Positions 18,655-28,735 of a stretch of 63,516 bases of DNA are shown one piece after another. The DNA is from Blautia sp. (GTDB lineage Bacteria; Bacillota; Clostridia; Lachnospirales; Lachnospiraceae), in the NCBI GenBank assembly GCA_017475035.1, contig JAFVGK010000067.1:1-63516 (forward strand), written 5' to 3'. Each line of letters begins with the position of its first letter. The stretch's first letter is position 1. The position numbers and the translations under genes were made by a program. Below the pieces are notes generated by a model, which saw only the letters and a list, made by a program, of their open reading frames with translations, ran no database searches and was not told the DNA's origin.

Positions 18655-19509
18655 TCAATAGTGAATCACGACCGGGGTTCCCTCTTCTACCATGCCGTAA
18701 ATCGCCTGCGCGGTAGAAAACTCCAGGTTAATGCATCCCTGGGACCCATCATATGTATAGATATCTCCGCCGAACTCTCCATTTCTCCAGGAAGCGTCAT
18801 GGAGACCTACGCCCCAGTCCGTAATCACCATCCAGTACACCACGTCATGGGCATATTCTCCGTTGGAACCGATGCCGCTCAGTGTTGTGGACATCGTCTT
18901 ATACAAAATCGGGAACGTACCTGTCGGCGTATCCGTGACGCCGGCGGTGCCGGTTACACAGTAATCACTGAGGATTATTTCATCACCATCGTAAACCGTG
19001 ACGATCTGATCCGTGATGCTTACATCAACCCAGATATCTGAGAAGGATCCCTGATAATATCCCTCTTCATCATAACTGTCGTCATCATCGAAATCATACC
19101 CGTCGTCATCGTAGTAATCATCATCGTAGTCATCACCATAGTCATCATCAAATTCGTCATCGAATTCATCTTCGTACTCGTCGTCAGATTCATCCTTCTC
19201 AACAAGATTGCCTTCTTCGTCATAGACGAAATCGTTGGGATTTTCATACTCTTCATCCGTGCCGCCATAGATATAAACAGATGCTACCGTTCCGTAAATA
19301 TCCGCTGCCGGATAATAAATTTCGCTTCTGGATGGATTATACTCACAAGTACCAAGCACCTCTACTTCTTCTCCGACATCGATCTGACCGATAACCTCCC
19401 CTGCATCGTCACGAATCAATGCCCAATGGCTCATCTCCATTGCAGAAGCGCTGACGCTAAGCATCAAAGCAAGTGCCGCTCCGAACCCAATAATTCTCGT
19501 CACTTTCAT
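18655..19509 (-). CDS. L,D-transpeptidase (YkuD family) with acidic linker
   Basis: Secreted enzyme that makes 3-3 cross-links or attaches proteins in peptidoglycan using a catalytic Cys. It has 284 residues with a signal peptide (residues 1-23, ending SASA), an SH3-like segment (about 25-85), a very acidic Asp/Glu/Tyr linker (about 95-150), then the YkuD domain. The domain begins at SDIWVDVSITDQIVTVYDG and holds the catalytic motif GSQGCINL with the upstream His in GVGLHDASW. GAGGAG lies eight bases before the ATG. The linker is unusual and could bind Ca2+ or span the wall. Confidence 0.92.
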   Translation of the reverse strand: MKVTRIIGFGAALALMLSVSASAMEMSHWALIRDDAGEVIGQIDVGEEVEVLGTCEYNPSRSEIYYPAADIYGTVASVYIYGGTDEEYENPNDFVYDEEGNLVEKDESDDEYEDEFDDEFDDDYGDDYDDDYYDDDGYDFDDDDSYDEEGYYQGSFSDIWVDVSITDQIVTVYDGDEIILSDYCVTGTAGVTDTPTGTFPILYKTMSTTLSGIGSNGEYAHDVVYWMVITDWGVGLHDASWRNGEFGGDIYTYDGSQGCINLEFSTAQAIYGMVEEGTPVVIHY

Positions 19510-19708
19510 GTTTTATACTCCTCTTTTTAAATTCTCGCAATGCTCCCCTCCGAGCATCGCGGCAACTATAGATCCGTCAGCGCAGGAATTTCCCCTTTGC
19601 AGCCGACAACAACTGATTATACCTCATATATGTTACAGAACAACTACAAATTCGTTAATCTTTTCAAAAGTACAAACCATCCATTCATGGACACAGAGCA
19701 AACCATGA

Positions 19709-19737
19709 TTGCGGTAAAAACAGAAAAGTGTTATACT
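19709..19737 (+). promoter_or_regulatory. Sigma-A promoter before the HD-GYP gene
   Basis: TTGCGG (19709-19714), 17 bp, TATACT (19732-19737). The start of transcription would be about 35 nt before the ATG at 19780, which supports that start over earlier in-frame ATGs. Confidence 0.6.
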
Positions 19738-19779
19738 GTCACAGACATTCAGAACAGCACAGAAAAGGAACCGTATCTT

Positions 19780-21216
19780 ATGAAACAATACTCTCTGGAA
19801 CGTCTGATGGAGATTGCCCTTGCACTTTCATCAGAAAAAAACATCCACAATCTCCTGCAGCGCATCCTGGAAGAAGCCATGGATATCACAAACTGTGATG
19901 CCGGCGTTGTCTACACTTCCCGTGATCATGTCCTGCACTCCCACCAGACCGTGATCAGATCAAAGCAGATCCGTTTTGTCTCAGCGGATGAAGATTACCT
20001 GTTTCCCTCTGTGCCGATGGAAAAAAGCCATGTCTGCGCCTATGCCGCCCTGTTTCACAAGAAAATAAACATCCCTGATATCGATTCCTGCGACCGTTTT
20101 TCCTTTACCATGACCCATGCTTTTGACCGTCTTCACGATTACCGTACGATCTCCATGCTTATCATTCCTATGGAGGACGAACGCCGCAAGAACATCGGGG
20201 TTCTGGAACTGATCAATGCGACAGATGAAGACGGCAAAATCATTCCGTTTGATCCCGCATGCGAATCACTGGTCTCAGCCCTTGCTTCCCTCGCCGCTGT
20301 CAGCATCACAAACCGCAGGCTGTCAAAATCCGTCCTGGATCTTCTCCACTCACTCGTCGCGGTTCTGGTCGACACGATTGATGCAAGGATGCCTTATAAT
20401 GCCAATCATACCCGCAGTATGGTGCGTTACGCAGAACGCTTCATGGACTGGCTGGATCTGAAAAACCACCCTTTACGCTTTTCCGAGCAGCAAAAAGATC
20501 CCTTTTTGATGAGCGTATGGCTCCATGATATCGGAAAACTGGTGGTTCCCAGCGAAATTATCGATAAGCCCACCCGCCTTGGCAGCCTTGAACAGCCGCT
20601 GATGCATAAAATTGATATTGCCATCCTTATGGAAAGGCTCCACGCCGCAGCAGAAAACAGAGATTTCACAGAGCAGGAAAAGCGTCTGGAAGAAGCCAGA
20701 AAAACAATCCGCCGTATCAACACGGTTTCCTGTCTTACAAATCAACTCCTTGACGATATCACGGCACTTGAAAAAATCACCTGTTATACCATGAATGATG
20801 AACGGATCCCGCTTCTTTCTCCCGCTGAGGCAGAAGCGCTGCGCGTAAAAAAAGGAACACTCACCGCACAGGAAAGACTGGAAATACAAAAACACGTTGT
20901 CTACACTTCCCGTCTGCTTGCAAACGTCCAGTTCCATGATGACTACGAAAAGGTACCTGTCTGGGCGGGAATGCATCATGAGCTTCTCGACGGTTCCGGC
21001 TACCCCGATCATAAAGCAGGCAATGCTCTGCCTCTTGCTGTACGGCTTCTGACTATTTTTGATATATATGACGCCCTGACTGCGGAAGACCGTCCCTACA
21101 GGCCGCCGGTAAAACCGGAAGAAGCCTTTGCCATTCTCGGAGAAATGCGCGATGAAGGAAAAATCGACGGAAGACTTCTTCGCCTGTTTAAAGACAGCCG
21201 TGCCTGGCAGCATTGA
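19780..21216 (+). CDS. GAF / HD-GYP domain signalling protein
   Basis: Predicted cyclic-dinucleotide phosphodiesterase. From the ATG at 19780 (AAAGGA upstream) it has 478 residues. A GAF sensor domain spans about 10-180. The HD-GYP domain has NANHTRSMV, the metal pair WLHDIGKLVVP, EIQKHVVYTSRLL and HHELLDGSGYPD. The usual HHER Arg is Leu, and about 100 helical residues separate HDIGK from the next metal His, more than in classic members. FDIYDALTAEDRPYRP is typical. Probably cytoplasmic, since no membrane helices are seen. The substrate, cyclic-di-GMP or another dinucleotide, cannot be told. Confidence 0.88.
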   Translation: MKQYSLERLMEIALALSSEKNIHNLLQRILEEAMDITNCDAGVVYTSRDHVLHSHQTVIRSKQIRFVSADEDYLFPSVPMEKSHVCAYAALFHKKINIPDIDSCDRFSFTMTHAFDRLHDYRTISMLIIPMEDERRKNIGVLELINATDEDGKIIPFDPACESLVSALASLAAVSITNRRLSKSVLDLLHSLVAVLVDTIDARMPYNANHTRSMVRYAERFMDWLDLKNHPLRFSEQQKDPFLMSVWLHDIGKLVVPSEIIDKPTRLGSLEQPLMHKIDIAILMERLHAAAENRDFTEQEKRLEEARKTIRRINTVSCLTNQLLDDITALEKITCYTMNDERIPLLSPAEAEALRVKKGTLTAQERLEIQKHVVYTSRLLANVQFHDDYEKVPVWAGMHHELLDGSGYPDHKAGNALPLAVRLLTIFDIYDALTAEDRPYRPPVKPEEAFAILGEMRDEGKIDGRLLRLFKDSRAWQH

Positions 21217-21235
21217 CATCTGCTGCCGGGCACGG
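21199..21235 (+). other. Strong stem-loop overlapping the HD-GYP stop codon
   Basis: Arms CCGTGCCTGGCAGC/GCTGCCGGGCACGG pair almost perfectly around an eight-base loop that contains the stop. No T-run follows, so this may act in 3' end stability rather than intrinsic termination. Confidence 0.45.
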
Positions 21236-21362
21236 AAACATCATGTCGGCAGAATCGTTGCTCTGAAAGTCAGCCCGGCCCGCGAGGCGTGTGGCTGTAA
21301 TGGGATGCACCCATGCCTCAGTTTTCATTCCCGGCAATACCAGACCTGCGGTGCATGGGGAT

Positions 21363-24300
21363 TTATTTTATAAAAGTAAATCCGTAAAAATCAAACCGGC
21401 TCCCCGGAAGAAATACAAAAGCCACCGAACATTTCTGATCCGGCACCTCGATTTCAAATTCCTGTTTTGTCCTCGTCCCGCTGTTCCGGAAGGAACACAA
21501 GGATATTTTTTCCTCCTTTGTCTCATCTGAAAGAATTCTTACCGTAATTGCCTGCGCATGCAAAGGCGTTGCTCCTTCCAGGCAGATTGTCACAATCCCG
21601 CTCCTTTCAAAATCCATTTCTTCAAACAAAAGAGTGACATTATTACCGATTTCCCGTACTGCTTCATCGTCCCTGAAAAAATTATCTCCATAGATCCTGT
21701 CAGCGTCCAGGGCACGATTCCACCGATACGCCCGGTATTGCCTTTCAAAGACAAAGCCCTTTAAATGAATCTTGCGGTTCATGGAAAACCATAAGGCATG
21801 ATTTCCCTTGAGCACCTGATCCAATACCCAGGTCTCCTCCTGATATGTATTCCATATGGATTTTTTCTGATATGGAAGTTTTCCGACGAGATTCCCCTCC
21901 TCCGGCGGACCGTCCCAGACACATATCTCATAAGCATCGTCATCCAACGCAAATACAGGCAAGGTCATAACATCCGATCCTGTCTTGCCAAAATCCACAA
22001 CGGAAAACCCGACTGCGCTGAAACCATCTCTCGCAAAAGCGACCCCCTTTTCATTTCCTGAGGTAATCTCACCTCTCTCCTGGTCATGTAAAGCCGCGGA
22101 AATAAAGGTATAGGGATCCAGCCCCGCATCCGGGAATCCTTCTGCGTAAAGCTCTAGGGAAGAAAGGATTCTTGGATGAACGGCTCCGTTATTCACAGAC
22201 GCGCGAAGATAAAAAGCTCCGTTTCCCTTCACCGTCACCTTAGCCATACATATTTTGCGATCCTCCCCTTCCTTTACCCCTGCCCCGGGAATTCCTTCCA
22301 TCTGAAACGCCTCTGCCGGCTCTGCTTTGGCCCATGGAACATCCACTCCTGCCGCATTGATCACGCGAAGGCCGATTGCGGCGGGAACTGCGTCCTCCGG
22401 CAATGAGCGCAATATAAAAAAGCTTTCCGGATGCTCAGGGGTAAATTTCGTTCCCGCTACCGGCCTGATGTCGATCCGCCTGACAAGAATATCGTCTTCC
22501 GTTTCGAAAGAGCTGCATACATCGTCAAACAGCCTGCGCTCCACAGAAAGTATCTCGCTTTGTGTATCACAGATGGGGTCTTCTTTTCCGGGGAAAGGGG
22601 CTACGGGCAGTTCCATCCGGGCACCCGACAGCCCTTTCCCCGTGACCTCAGCCTGAATCACCCCCTCTTCGCTGCCTGCACCGATCATCGCCAGCAGCCT
22701 GCCGGAAAACAGCCTGCGGCTGGTCACCTGATAGCCATCCGGGTCCGTGCTGTCCCCGTTATCCAGCCCAAGCAGCATCCCGGCTCCCTTCACCTTTACA
22801 TGAACCCGGTTATTTGCGTTTTCTACAGGATATCCATCCGGATCAAGCACGGTAATCGTCAAAAAGCAAATATCCCCGGTGCCTGCAGTCAATGTGTTTT
22901 CCTCAGCATGAAGAAAAATCCGGCTGGCTTCCCCAAAGGAATGTCTGCGATCCTCACAGATCAGATTTCCTTCTCTGTCATAGCCTCTGGCAAGCAGCTC
23001 CCCTTCTTCATATGGCACCTGCCATACCCGGAGAAAACGTGCTGTTTCCGTTTCATCGGTTTCTTTTATTCCCAGACTTCTTCCGTTCAGAATCAATTCC
23101 GTCCTGGCGAGATTTGTCATGACCGGGACATCAATCAACTGACCCTGATTCCAGTCCCAATAGATGCCGATGTGCAGAACAGGCTGATCGGTCCAGGCAG
23201 CCTGATACAGATAAAAAGAATCTTTCGGGAAACATGCCGTATCAGCCTGTCCGAAATAGCTGTTTCTCGTATGGTAAGGGGTCGGTTCACCGATATAATC
23301 AATCCCCGTCCAGATAAACTGCCCAAGTGAATATGCGGTTTTAAGATCCTCTTCCAGCATCCGGCAGACATCCTGTGTTCCCCAGCTTGTATGACTGTTA
23401 AGAAGTGAAGAGCATTGTTCATCCTCATCAGAAAGTATCTCCGCTCTCATAGGGAAATGATAGATCCCTCTGCTCTGTACGGTCGAGGCAGTTTCACTGC
23501 CATATATGATCCAGTCCGGATGTTTTTCATGATGCTCCGCATAATATTTCTCCGCGTAATTATATCCCGGGATTTTCACAATATCCGCGCATCTCTGTGC
23601 CCCGTCCCAGGGCATATAATTGCTGGCAAAAGTCACCCGGGCATGACAAGGGTCATGCTTTTCCACTTCCTGCTTCAGAAGAGCCGTATACATTTCCCCT
23701 TTGCCTCCATCGATCAGGTCCGGGATTTCATTTCCTACAGACCAGAGTATCACGCAAGGGTGGCAGCGATCCCGACGTACAAAGGCTTCTATATCCTCCT
23801 TCCACACGTCTGTAAAAAAGCGCGCGTGGTCATATGCCGTCTTGGGAATCTCCCACATATCGTAGATCTCATCTTCCACCAGAATACCCATCTCATCACA
23901 CAGATCCAATAACTGTCTCGCCGGAGGATTATGGGAAGTGCGCAATGCATTTGCGCCCATTGCCTTCATCAGAAGAAGCTGTCTGCGGGCGGCTTTTTCC
24001 CGGAACGCGCTTCCCAGTGCTCCCAGGTCATGATGCAGGCAGACCCCCTTCAGCTTTACATGCTTTCCGTTCAGGAAAAAACCATCGTCTGCCGTATAGC
24101 ATATCTCGCGAAAACCGACACGGACACTCGTCTTTTCTCCTTCCCAGGAAAGAGTAAGGGTATAAAGAACGGGATCCTCCAATGACCAGGGCGTAATTCC
24201 CGCAAAAGCCATTTCCCGGCGTACCCTGCAGATCCGTTTTCCGTTACAGTCATACGCTTCCTCTTTGACAGAATTTTCTTCCGGTTCCATAACGGCCTGT

Positions 24301-24881
24301 CCCAGACAGGTTCCGGTCCGGTCCCATACGGACATCACCGGCAGATCGGAAACGTCAGAATCCCACCCTGCCAGCTCCGCCTCTGCCTCCAGAATCCACA
24401 TACCGTCCTTCTGCCTGGTATCAACCCGCAGCCCGTCAGGAATCAAATGACGTTTCGGCATAACAAGCAGTCGAACATCCCTGTAGATCCCCGCTCCGGA
24501 ATACCAGCGGGAGTTCGGGCTCTGATGACGGATATGTACTGCAATCTGATGTCTTCCTTCCGAGAGCCGTTCTGTCAGATCTATCCAGAAAGACGTATAT
24601 CCATGGCGGTGAACACACAACAGCATGGAATCCAGCCAGATTTCAGCATCCATGTATACTCCGTCAAAGCCCAGGCAGACGGCTTTATTCCCCATATCAT
24701 GTGAAACCATCAGTGTTTTAAAATACCAGCCGTCAGAATCTTCATAAAGGTGGTTCGCATCATGAATCAGATAATCATGCGGCAGGGTTACGATGACCTT
24801 TTCTGCCGCCCATGCTTGTGATAACGTACTGTTAAGAGGAAGCTTCACAAAAGCCCAGCCTTCATTCCATAATACATTCAT
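21363..24881 (-). CDS. Large GH2-family glycoside hydrolase (beta-galactosidase-like)
   Basis: Hydrolyses terminal beta-glycosides. It has 1172 residues from the ATG at 24881 (GGAGAAGG upstream; an ATG 15 bp earlier lacks a site). Order: sugar-binding jelly roll (about 5-165), Ig-like domain, TIM barrel with LRTSHNPPARQLLDLCDEMG, acid/base Glu in WSVGNEIPD (about 384) and nucleophile Glu in IYGSETAST (about 462). Ig-like modules (VPVMTNLARTELILNGRSLG, then DGYPVENANNRVHVKVKGAG) and about 400 further residues follow, some CBM-like. No signal peptide, so cytoplasmic. Divergent from the LplB-type importer, which probably brings its substrate. Confidence 0.92.
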   Translation of the reverse strand: MNVLWNEGWAFVKLPLNSTLSQAWAAEKVIVTLPHDYLIHDANHLYEDSDGWYFKTLMVSHDMGNKAVCLGFDGVYMDAEIWLDSMLLCVHRHGYTSFWIDLTERLSEGRHQIAVHIRHQSPNSRWYSGAGIYRDVRLLVMPKRHLIPDGLRVDTRQKDGMWILEAEAELAGWDSDVSDLPVMSVWDRTGTCLGQAVMEPEENSVKEEAYDCNGKRICRVRREMAFAGITPWSLEDPVLYTLTLSWEGEKTSVRVGFREICYTADDGFFLNGKHVKLKGVCLHHDLGALGSAFREKAARRQLLLMKAMGANALRTSHNPPARQLLDLCDEMGILVEDEIYDMWEIPKTAYDHARFFTDVWKEDIEAFVRRDRCHPCVILWSVGNEIPDLIDGGKGEMYTALLKQEVEKHDPCHARVTFASNYMPWDGAQRCADIVKIPGYNYAEKYYAEHHEKHPDWIIYGSETASTVQSRGIYHFPMRAEILSDEDEQCSSLLNSHTSWGTQDVCRMLEEDLKTAYSLGQFIWTGIDYIGEPTPYHTRNSYFGQADTACFPKDSFYLYQAAWTDQPVLHIGIYWDWNQGQLIDVPVMTNLARTELILNGRSLGIKETDETETARFLRVWQVPYEEGELLARGYDREGNLICEDRRHSFGEASRIFLHAEENTLTAGTGDICFLTITVLDPDGYPVENANNRVHVKVKGAGMLLGLDNGDSTDPDGYQVTSRRLFSGRLLAMIGAGSEEGVIQAEVTGKGLSGARMELPVAPFPGKEDPICDTQSEILSVERRLFDDVCSSFETEDDILVRRIDIRPVAGTKFTPEHPESFFILRSLPEDAVPAAIGLRVINAAGVDVPWAKAEPAEAFQMEGIPGAGVKEGEDRKICMAKVTVKGNGAFYLRASVNNGAVHPRILSSLELYAEGFPDAGLDPYTFISAALHDQERGEITSGNEKGVAFARDGFSAVGFSVVDFGKTGSDVMTLPVFALDDDAYEICVWDGPPEEGNLVGKLPYQKKSIWNTYQEETWVLDQVLKGNHALWFSMNRKIHLKGFVFERQYRAYRWNRALDADRIYGDNFFRDDEAVREIGNNVTLLFEEMDFERSGIVTICLEGATPLHAQAITVRILSDETKEEKISLCSFRNSGTRTKQEFEIEVPDQKCSVAFVFLPGSRFDFYGFTFIK

Positions 24882-24924
24882 TTTTCCTTCTCCCATAACG
24901 AAGATGTGAACGTTGACGCAAAGT

Positions 24925-24983
24925 CTTCGGATGACGATTTTGCCGCTTCAGCAATTGGGCTGCAGAGGCAGCAAAAATATCCG
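24925..24983. repeat. Repeat family A copy
   Basis: Reads TCTTCGGATGACGATTTTGC, then a palindromic middle, then GCAGCAAAAATATCCGG. It shares an upstream extension (GAACGTTGAC) with the copy near 13750. Confidence 0.65.
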
Positions 24984-24994
24984 GCCTGTTCCTC

Positions 24995-25048
24995 GTAAGT
25001 ATGTGATGTTCGGCCCGGATAAATCCGGCCATGGCATCGCATACTTAC
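24995..25048. repeat. Repeat family F palindrome, copy 1
   Basis: A 54-bp hairpin with outer arms GTAAGTATGTGATG/CATCGCATACTTAC and inner arms GGCCCGGAT/ATCCGGCC. The same outer arms with a different inner stem occur at 41252-41305. Confidence 0.85.
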
Positions 25049-25146
25049 GGCCGCCGCACAGGTCAGAAACATTTCTCTTCACAGCCGTCAACCTGACAAA
25101 TATTAACATAAAATTCAAAAAAATACTATCCTTTTTTCTTCTATTG

Positions 25147-25155
25147 TGCTATAGT
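25147..25155 (+). promoter_or_regulatory. Extended -10 promoter of the LplB-type importer operon
   Basis: TGCTATAGT, an extended -10, with no recognisable -35. It lies about 60 bp before the first permease ATG. A weak -35 would fit an activator-controlled sugar operon. Confidence 0.45.
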
Positions 25156-25214
25156 AAAAAAGTAATCTATGTTTATTTTTCACAATCATTGTTGAGTTAA
25201 GGAGGCGATTTCTC

Positions 25215-26168
25215 ATGGCTTCACCTAAAGCCAAAGTGCAAAAAGCCCAAAACAAAGCCGGTTTTCGGGTTTATATGCGCAAGTACTGGCAGCTTTATCT
25301 GCTGCTGGCTCTCCCCATGCTATATCTTTTGATCTTTAAGTACATCCCCATGATCTACATCCAGATCGCTTTTAAGAAATATAGTATCGTTCAGAGTGTA
25401 TGGAAAATGCCTCTTGCAGCGAATCATGGCTTCCAATATTTTATTCAGGCATTTTCCGACAGAGATTTCCGAAACGCCTTGCGTAATACCATTGTATTAA
25501 ACCTTCTTGATCTTATTATCGGCTTCCCGATTCCGATCATCTTCGCGATTATCCTGAATGAACTGCCATTCATGAAATTCAAGAAGTTTACCCAGACTGT
25601 TGCTTATATGCCCCATTTCCTTTCCTGGGTCATCATCTATGGTCTGGCACTGCAGCTCTTTGCGCCGAGCACCGGTCTGATTAATAACCTGCTTACAAAT
25701 ATGGGACTGGAAGCCATCCCGTTTTTGAATGAATCCCACCATTGGGTCGGCACATACATTTTCCTGGGAGTCTGGCAGAGCTTTGGCTGGAACTCCATTG
25801 TGTATCTGGCCGCAATCGCCGGCATCAACCGGGAGCTTTATGAGGCGGCAGCCGTTGACGGCGCAGGACGCTGGGCTAAAATCTGGCATATTACCCTTCC
25901 GAGCATCAAACCTACGATCGTTATTCTGCTCATTATGGCTATCGGCAATATTCTGGGCAGCAACTTTGACCGTCCTTACGCTCTGCAGAATAATCTTGTC
26001 ATGGACTGGGCTAACGTCCTCTCCACATACATTTACCGCCGAGGCATCAAAGGCCTGCAGTTCTCTCTGACCACCGCAGTCGGCTTCTTCCAGTCCGTTG
26101 TCGGCGTATTCTTCCTTCTCGGTGCTAACTGGCTGTCACAAAAGCTCGGCGAACGCGGCTTATGGTAA
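25215..26168 (+). CDS. ABC polysaccharide importer permease, LplB family
   Basis: Inner-membrane permease (MalF-like), 317 residues with about six membrane helices. The ATPase-contacting EAA motif is EAAAVDGAGRWAKIWHITLP (about 213-232). The start ATG follows AAGGAGG by about nine bases. First gene of a three-gene importer; no ATPase is encoded, so a shared MsmK-type ATPase elsewhere is likely. The divergent GH2 suggests a beta-linked oligosaccharide as cargo. Confidence 0.93.
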   Translation: MASPKAKVQKAQNKAGFRVYMRKYWQLYLLLALPMLYLLIFKYIPMIYIQIAFKKYSIVQSVWKMPLAANHGFQYFIQAFSDRDFRNALRNTIVLNLLDLIIGFPIPIIFAIILNELPFMKFKKFTQTVAYMPHFLSWVIIYGLALQLFAPSTGLINNLLTNMGLEAIPFLNESHHWVGTYIFLGVWQSFGWNSIVYLAAIAGINRELYEAAAVDGAGRWAKIWHITLPSIKPTIVILLIMAIGNILGSNFDRPYALQNNLVMDWANVLSTYIYRRGIKGLQFSLTTAVGFFQSVVGVFFLLGANWLSQKLGERGLW

Positions 26169-26180
26169 GGAGGTGCGGGG

Positions 26181-27050
26181 ATGAATAACACAAAGAAATT
26201 CAGCGTAGGTAATATCGTACTGGTCATCCTTTGCGTGCTGATCTGTGTGGTCTGCCTGGTTCCGATGATCAACCTGCTTGCCAGATCTTTAAGCTCCACC
26301 GATGCCCTGGTCAAGCATGAAGTTTACCTGATTCCGAAAGGCTTAAATTTTAACGCATATTCTCTGGTATTGAAGGATTCCAAATATATCCACGCATTTT
26401 TCTGGACTGTCTTTCTGACAATTGCGGAAACCTTTATCTGTCTGTTCATGACAACGATCTGTGCTTATCCATTGATTTTCAAAGATCTCAAAGGACGCGG
26501 CCTGATCAATGTCCTGATCACGATCACCATGTTTTTTAATGCCGGCACCATCCCGAATTACCTGTTGATGAAGAGCCTTGGCCTCTTAAACAGCCCTCTT
26601 GTACTCTTGCTGCCCGGCGCGCTGTCTGTGTATAACATGATTATCATGCGCAGCTTTTTCTATGGTATTCCGGATTCTTTAAGGGAATCCGCCCAGATCG
26701 ACGGAGCGAGCCACATGCGGATTCTCTGGAGTATCTATGTGCCGCTTTCCAAACCTGTTTTCGCGACGCTGGCTCTGTTTTACGCCGTAGGCAGATGGAA
26801 CGGGTATTCCGATGCATTGATGTATATCAATGATAATAAACTCTACCCTCTGCAGCTTCTGCTGTATAATATCCTGAACAACATCAACAGTGTAGAGGTT
26901 GCAACCCAGGAAGGCTTTTCCGCACCGGGACTTACCGAATCCCTGAAGATGGCCATCGTTATGTTCTCAACGATTCCCATTCTGTGTATCTATCCATGGC
27001 TCCAGAAATACTTCATTCATGGCGTCATGGTCGGCGCAGTGAAGGAATAA
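26181..27050 (+). CDS. ABC polysaccharide importer permease, YtcP/MalG family
   Basis: Partner permease, 289 residues with about six membrane helices. The EAA motif region is [20 protein letters not shown]. It starts 12 bp after the previous stop behind GGAGG, and ends MVGAVKE, the usual family C-terminus. Together with the preceding gene it forms the heterodimeric channel. Confidence 0.93.
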   Translation: MNNTKKFSVGNIVLVILCVLICVVCLVPMINLLARSLSSTDALVKHEVYLIPKGLNFNAYSLVLKDSKYIHAFFWTVFLTIAETFICLFMTTICAYPLIFKDLKGRGLINVLITITMFFNAGTIPNYLLMKSLGLLNSPLVLLLPGALSVYNMIIMRSFFYGIPDSLRESAQIDGASHMRILWSIYVPLSKPVFATLALFYAVGRWNGYSDALMYINDNKLYPLQLLLYNILNNINSVEVATQEGFSAPGLTESLKMAIVMFSTIPILCIYPWLQKYFIHGVMVGAVKE

Positions 27051-27118
27051 AACCCCATTCACCCAAACGGATCAGAATCCGTACATTCAGGCGAAGGATC
27101 GCCAAAAGGAGGATGAAC

Positions 27119-28735
27119 ATGAAAAAAAGGTTCCTTGTCTCACTTATGATTGCCTCTCTGGCTGTAACGGCAGCAGCGGCTGTTAATGCTTCGGAACTGA
27201 CGGACGGTAAATTTGCCGAAACAAAGCATATCACCGTCGAGGTATACGACCGCGGCATCGACGGAGGCTCCGATGTCACCAACAACATGTATACCGAATA
27301 CATCAAAAAGGGCATGCTGGAGGATCATAATGTCGAGGTAGAGTTTGTCGCTGTTCCCCGCTGGACAGAGGTTGAACAGATCAACAACCTCCTCGCTGCC
27401 GGAAGCGCTCCGGATCTGTGCGTAACCTATGACCTTCCTACGATCAAAACCTATTCCGCTATGGGCGGCGTCATCGACATGGCAGAATATGTCGATACAT
27501 ATAAAGATGAGCTTCCAAATCTCTGGAACTGGCTCACCGAGACCAATATTAACTGGGATCGTGACCCGAGCACCGGAGAGCTGTATGATATCGAAACCAA
27601 GCTTGCAAATCAGAACCGTACCAACTGCTTCGTGCGCAGAGACTGGCTGGAAAAGCTCGGTCTTGAAGCGCCCACCACAAAAGCAGAGTTTTACGATATG
27701 CTTTGCGCATTCCGTGACAATGCAGAATTGCTTCTCGGCGATGATGCCGCAAAGATGATTCCTTTCTCTGTCAGCTATGATGTAGGCTGGAGAGCCTCTA
27801 CCCTGATCGAATCCTTTATCGACCCGGATATGACCGACAAGGAATTCTACATCAATGGATTTGATGACAGAAAACTTACGGAGAACGGTGTAAGGGACGC
27901 CGTCGAGCTTTTGAATCAGTGGTATAATGAAGGCCTGCTCTGGAAGGATTTCGCTCTCTATACCGCAGGTGATACGACAGAGGATGATATGATGAAAGCC
28001 GGTTATGTCGGAGCATTCATCCACAACTGGGATTATCCGTACCGCAATGGCACAGATTCCATCCAGGCAAACCTCCAGAGACTGGTCGGCGAAGACGCGG
28101 CTTATGTTTCCATTGATCCCTTTGAAGACAAGAACGGCAATCATACCAAATGGGTTTCCGGACCGATCGACCGCAAGGTATTCTTCCCGATCACCAATCA
28201 GGAACCGCTGGCCTGCCTGCTTTATCTGGATTGGCTGAGCGTACCGGAGCATCTGGAATATCTCCAGATCGGCGACGAAGGTGTGACCCATGAGGTTCTG
28301 GAGAGCGGAGCAGTCAAGATTATTGCCGCGACCGGTGATGCTATCCAGAATTCCGGCTTTAATATTGACTATACCCTTACCTGCAATGGACTTCATCTCG
28401 CAGATGACGAAAGAACAGCTCTTTCCATCGCTTACAGCTATGCGGAAGTTGATCCCGAGCTTGTTGAAATTGCCAATGCGATTGCAAAGACAGAAAATCG
28501 CGAAATCAAAAACGCGAACTGCGGCGTCATTGAAGCAGAAAACGGCATGACCGAAACTCTGAACAGCAAACGTGATATCCTCCTGGATACCTCGGTCAGC
28601 ACAAGCGTCGAAAACTTCGCAGCAACCTTTGACAACGCAATGGCTGATTATCTTGGTTCCGGCGGACAGGCCATCAAGGATGAGCGTGAAGCGAAATGGA
28701 ACTCCATCTATGGCGACGCGGAAATGCTTCCGTAA
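27119..28735 (+). CDS. Extracellular solute-binding protein of the LplB/YtcP importer
   Basis: Binding protein (LplA-like, family 1), 538 residues. The ATG at 27119 lies six bases after AAAGGAGG. The signal peptide is residues 1-25, ending AAAVNASE, with no lipobox Cys, so the protein is not an obvious lipoprotein. That is unusual for a Gram-positive binding protein of this family. The domain contains VEFVAVPRWTEVEQINNLLA, APDLCVTYDLPTI and NCFVRRDWLEKLGLEAPTT. Third gene of the operon, followed by the terminator at 28942-29016. Confidence 0.92.
   Translation: MKKRFLVSLMIASLAVTAAAAVNASELTDGKFAETKHITVEVYDRGIDGGSDVTNNMYTEYIKKGMLEDHNVEVEFVAVPRWTEVEQINNLLAAGSAPDLCVTYDLPTIKTYSAMGGVIDMAEYVDTYKDELPNLWNWLTETNINWDRDPSTGELYDIETKLANQNRTNCFVRRDWLEKLGLEAPTTKAEFYDMLCAFRDNAELLLGDDAAKMIPFSVSYDVGWRASTLIESFIDPDMTDKEFYINGFDDRKLTENGVRDAVELLNQWYNEGLLWKDFALYTAGDTTEDDMMKAGYVGAFIHNWDYPYRNGTDSIQANLQRLVGEDAAYVSIDPFEDKNGNHTKWVSGPIDRKVFFPITNQEPLACLLYLDWLSVPEHLEYLQIGDEGVTHEVLESGAVKIIAATGDAIQNSGFNIDYTLTCNGLHLADDERTALSIAYSYAEVDPELVEIANAIAKTENREIKNANCGVIEAENGMTETLNSKRDILLDTSVSTSVENFAATFDNAMADYLGSGGQAIKDEREAKWNSIYGDAEMLP

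Noticed and set aside
20473-21219. 248-codon minus-strand frame opposite the HD-GYP domain
   Set aside because: Shadow; the HD and GYP motifs are on the plus strand.
22431-23330. 299-codon plus-strand frame inside the large GH2 gene
   Set aside because: Shadow; the GH2 frame carries catalytic motifs on the other strand.
24995-25048. Rho-independent terminator
   Set aside because: Strong stem but no T-run on either strand, and an identical-armed copy elsewhere, so it is treated as a repeat.
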